A DNA stretch of 64,000 nucleotides, taken from the NCBI GenBank assembly GCA_964433345.1, contig CAYSQJ010000005.1:296771-360770 (forward strand). Direction: 5' to 3'. This document shows positions 62,885 through 64,000 of this stretch, in pieces (the stretch's first letter is position 1; each line of letters opens with the position of its first letter). Position numbers and translations under genes: made by a program. The notes beneath the pieces were generated by a model, which saw only the letters and a program-made list of their open reading frames with translations, had not been told where the DNA came from and searched no databases. The DNA is from Ga0077527 sp964433345 (GTDB lineage Bacteria > Pseudomonadota > Gammaproteobacteria > Burkholderiales > SG8-41).

Positions 62885-63625
62885 ATGTCCGAGTTGCAGC
62901 TGATTCACGGTTTCCACGCCGTCACCAGCCGCCTGCGTCAGCGCGAGGGGCTGGTGCGCGAGATCTACATCGACGCTGCGCGCCGCGACCAGCGTGCGCG
63001 CGACCTGCTGGCGCTCGCCGAATCGCGTGGCGTGCGGGTGATCCCGGTGGATGCAAAGCGGCTCGACGGCATGGCTGGACAGGCGCGCCACCAGGGGGTG
63101 GTGGCGAAAGTCGAGCCGGTGCGCATGCCGACCCACATCGAGGACGTGCTGGAAGAACTGACGGAGCCGCCATTGCTGCTGCTGCTCGACGGCGTTACCG
63201 ACCCGCACAACCTCGGCGCCTGCCTGCGGGTGGCCGACGCGATGGGCGTACATGCGGTGATCGCGCCCAAGGATCACGCGGTGGGTCTCAATGCCACGGT
63301 GGCCAAGGTGGCCAGCGGTGCAGCGGACAGCGTGCCGTACCTGATGGTGACCAACCTCGCTCGCACCATGCGCGAACTGAAGGACCGCGGCATCTGGCTG
63401 GTCGGCGCCGACGAACATGCCGAAAACGATCTCTACCAGATCAAGCTCGACGGCCCGCTGGGCTGGGTGCTGGGTGCCGAGGGTGGCGGACTGCGCAGAC
63501 TGACCCGCGAAACCTGCGACGAACTCGCGCGCATCCCGATGCTGGGCAGTGTCGAGAGTCTCAACGTTTCCGTGTCGGCAGGGATCTGCCTCTCCGAAGC
63601 CAGGCGGCAACGGCGGCAGGGCTGA
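62885..63625 (+). CDS. rlmB: 23S rRNA (guanosine-2'-O-)-methyltransferase RlmB
   Basis: 246 residues. A small N-terminal substrate-binding domain (LIHGFHAVTSRLRQREGLV) precedes the knotted SpoU-type methyltransferase domain with LLLLDGVTDPHNLGACLRVADAMG, LGWVLGAEGGGLRRLT and SVESLNVSVSAGICLSEA. It methylates G2251 of 23S rRNA. It directly follows rnr, the classic pair. Its ATG lies straight after R8, with no Shine-Dalgarno sequence visible, which is unusual here. Confidence 0.96.
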   Translation: MSELQLIHGFHAVTSRLRQREGLVREIYIDAARRDQRARDLLALAESRGVRVIPVDAKRLDGMAGQARHQGVVAKVEPVRMPTHIEDVLEELTEPPLLLLLDGVTDPHNLGACLRVADAMGVHAVIAPKDHAVGLNATVAKVASGAADSVPYLMVTNLARTMRELKDRGIWLVGADEHAENDLYQIKLDGPLGWVLGAEGGGLRRLTRETCDELARIPMLGSVESLNVSVSAGICLSEARRQRRQG

Positions 63626-63694
63626 GTCTGCTGCTGCCGGACGGGGTGGCATCACATGGCGGCCCCGCAGGGTTTTCATTAAGGGCTGCCGCAT

Positions 63695-63710
63695 CGTGAG
63701 AAAAATCACG
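63695..63710 (+). promoter_or_regulatory. candidate CRP/Vfr-type operator
   Basis: GTGA (63696-63699), six bases, TCAC (63706-63709), flanked by C and G, matches the TGTGA-N6-TCACA consensus except for the outermost pair. It lies about 150 bases ahead of the adhesin-like gene. No firm -35/-10 pair was found; TAGAAT (63782-63787) is a possible -10. Confidence 0.4.
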
Positions 63711-63861
63711 TCAGTTGCCTCAATTGCCGCATCAGTTTGCGAAAGTCCTCAAATCTCTGGCGTATTCCCGCCATAAACGCTTAGAATTCAGGGAGATTGG
63801 CCGCAATCAACGGACCTGAGTCCGGCTTGCGCTTTGCGGTGCAGAGACAACGGGGGGCATC

Positions 63862-64000
63862 ATGCGCAAATCCAGTTTGCGACGCGAACAAATCCTGACC
63901 GGGGCTTCGCTGTCCCGCCGAATTAAACCTTCGGCTGTGGCTTTGGCCGTCGCCGCCTGCTTCAGCGGCGCCGCGCTGGCGAATCCGGTGAATCCCACGG
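63862..64000 (+). CDS. N-terminus of a large exported protein, filamentous-haemagglutinin-like (3' cut by window)
   Basis: Only 46 residues are visible. The start at 63862 has a strong GGGGGG box ahead. A long, basic signal peptide (MRKSSLRREQILTGASLSRR, then hydrophobic AVALAVAACFSGAALA) is followed by NPVNPT. Such an extended leader ending ...ALANPxxPT is typical of the N-termini of two-partner-secretion or autotransporter adhesins, where the haemagglutination domain follows. Function is inferred from the leader only. No partner transporter gene is visible inside the window. Confidence 0.5.
   Translation, partial: MRKSSLRREQILTGASLSRRIKPSAVALAVAACFSGAALANPVNPT

Noticed and set aside
61451..63709. 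Minus-strand open frame of 752 codons
   Set aside because: Antisense shadow of rnr and rlmB, with no motif support.

Overview
The window is 64 kb of GC-rich chromosomal DNA, apart from a few AT-rich spacers. Its content and gene order fit a betaproteobacterium, probably Burkholderiales or a near relative. The evidence is the rpoE-rseA-rseB-degQ-lepA-lepB-rnc-era-recO-pdxJ-acpS run, the ndk-rlmN-pilF-rodZ-ispG-hisS-yfgM-bamB-der-hfq-hflX-hflK-hflC-hisZ-purA run, and a tripartite-tricarboxylate (Bug) receptor. I cannot place it to genus. No transposase, integrase, phage module or CRISPR array is visible, and no stretch longer than 300 bases lacks a gene.

Layout. Bases 1-4.8 kb hold the end of a PyrK/FNR-like flavoprotein, an unrecognised gene, an omega-aminotransferase and a fused osmoprotectant binding protein/permease. 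Bases 4.8-8.8 kb hold the envelope-stress sigma operon: sigma-E, anti-sigma, RseB, DegQ protease and a small thioredoxin-fold protein. Bases 8.9-19.6 kb hold a translation, RNA processing and repair block: lepA, lepB, rnc, era, recO, pdxJ, acpS, nagZ, a type-5 uracil-DNA glycosylase, uvrC and pgsA. It ends in tRNA-Gly, tRNA-Cys and tRNA-Leu(UAA). Bases 20-45 kb are more accessory: a DUF1178 protein, UspA, a cNMP/CBS/DUF294 nucleotidyltransferase with a DnaQ-like exonuclease, an ADP-forming acyl-CoA synthetase with an MFS transporter and a Bug receptor, two beta-hydroxyacid-dehydrogenase-like genes, tRNA-Arg, an oxaloacetate decarboxylase-like protein, a luciferase-like oxidoreductase, an FlK-type thioesterase, a NYN/OST-HTH protein, a cyclase-FHA protein, a second MFS gene, a cNMP-type MscS channel, a dienelactone-hydrolase-like protein, accA, tilS and a TAXI-TRAP transporter. 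Bases 45-63.6 kb are the long housekeeping run ending in purA, tRNA-Leu(CAG), rnr and rlmB. The right edge cuts the start of a large exported, adhesin-like protein.

The strongest unexplained signal is a dispersed family of eight short AT-rich elements (named R1-R8 here). They stand out sharply from the GC-rich background. They are related to each other: one pair shares 22 identical bases. All eight carry a 13-base core matching the E. coli IHF consensus WATCAANNNNTTR, perfectly in four copies and with one mismatch in four, next to an A/T tract. Five begin at or within a base of a stop codon, one lies just behind a stop codon between convergent genes, one lies 43 bases behind a stop, and one sits in frame inside the acyl-CoA synthetase gene. 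In two places (hfq-hflX, rnr-rlmB) the element fills the whole intergenic gap, so the next gene has no visible Shine-Dalgarno sequence. I propose a gene-end family of IHF-type sites. Binding is inferred, while the repeat family and its core are read directly.

Other points worth a look: a class III cyclase whose transition-state arginine is a tyrosine; a CRP-type palindrome upstream of the adhesin-like gene; a binding-protein/permease fusion without its ATPase; a terminator-like hairpin between the TAXI receptor and its permease; and an imperfect TCCGTCCCA tandem repeat between hflX and hflK.
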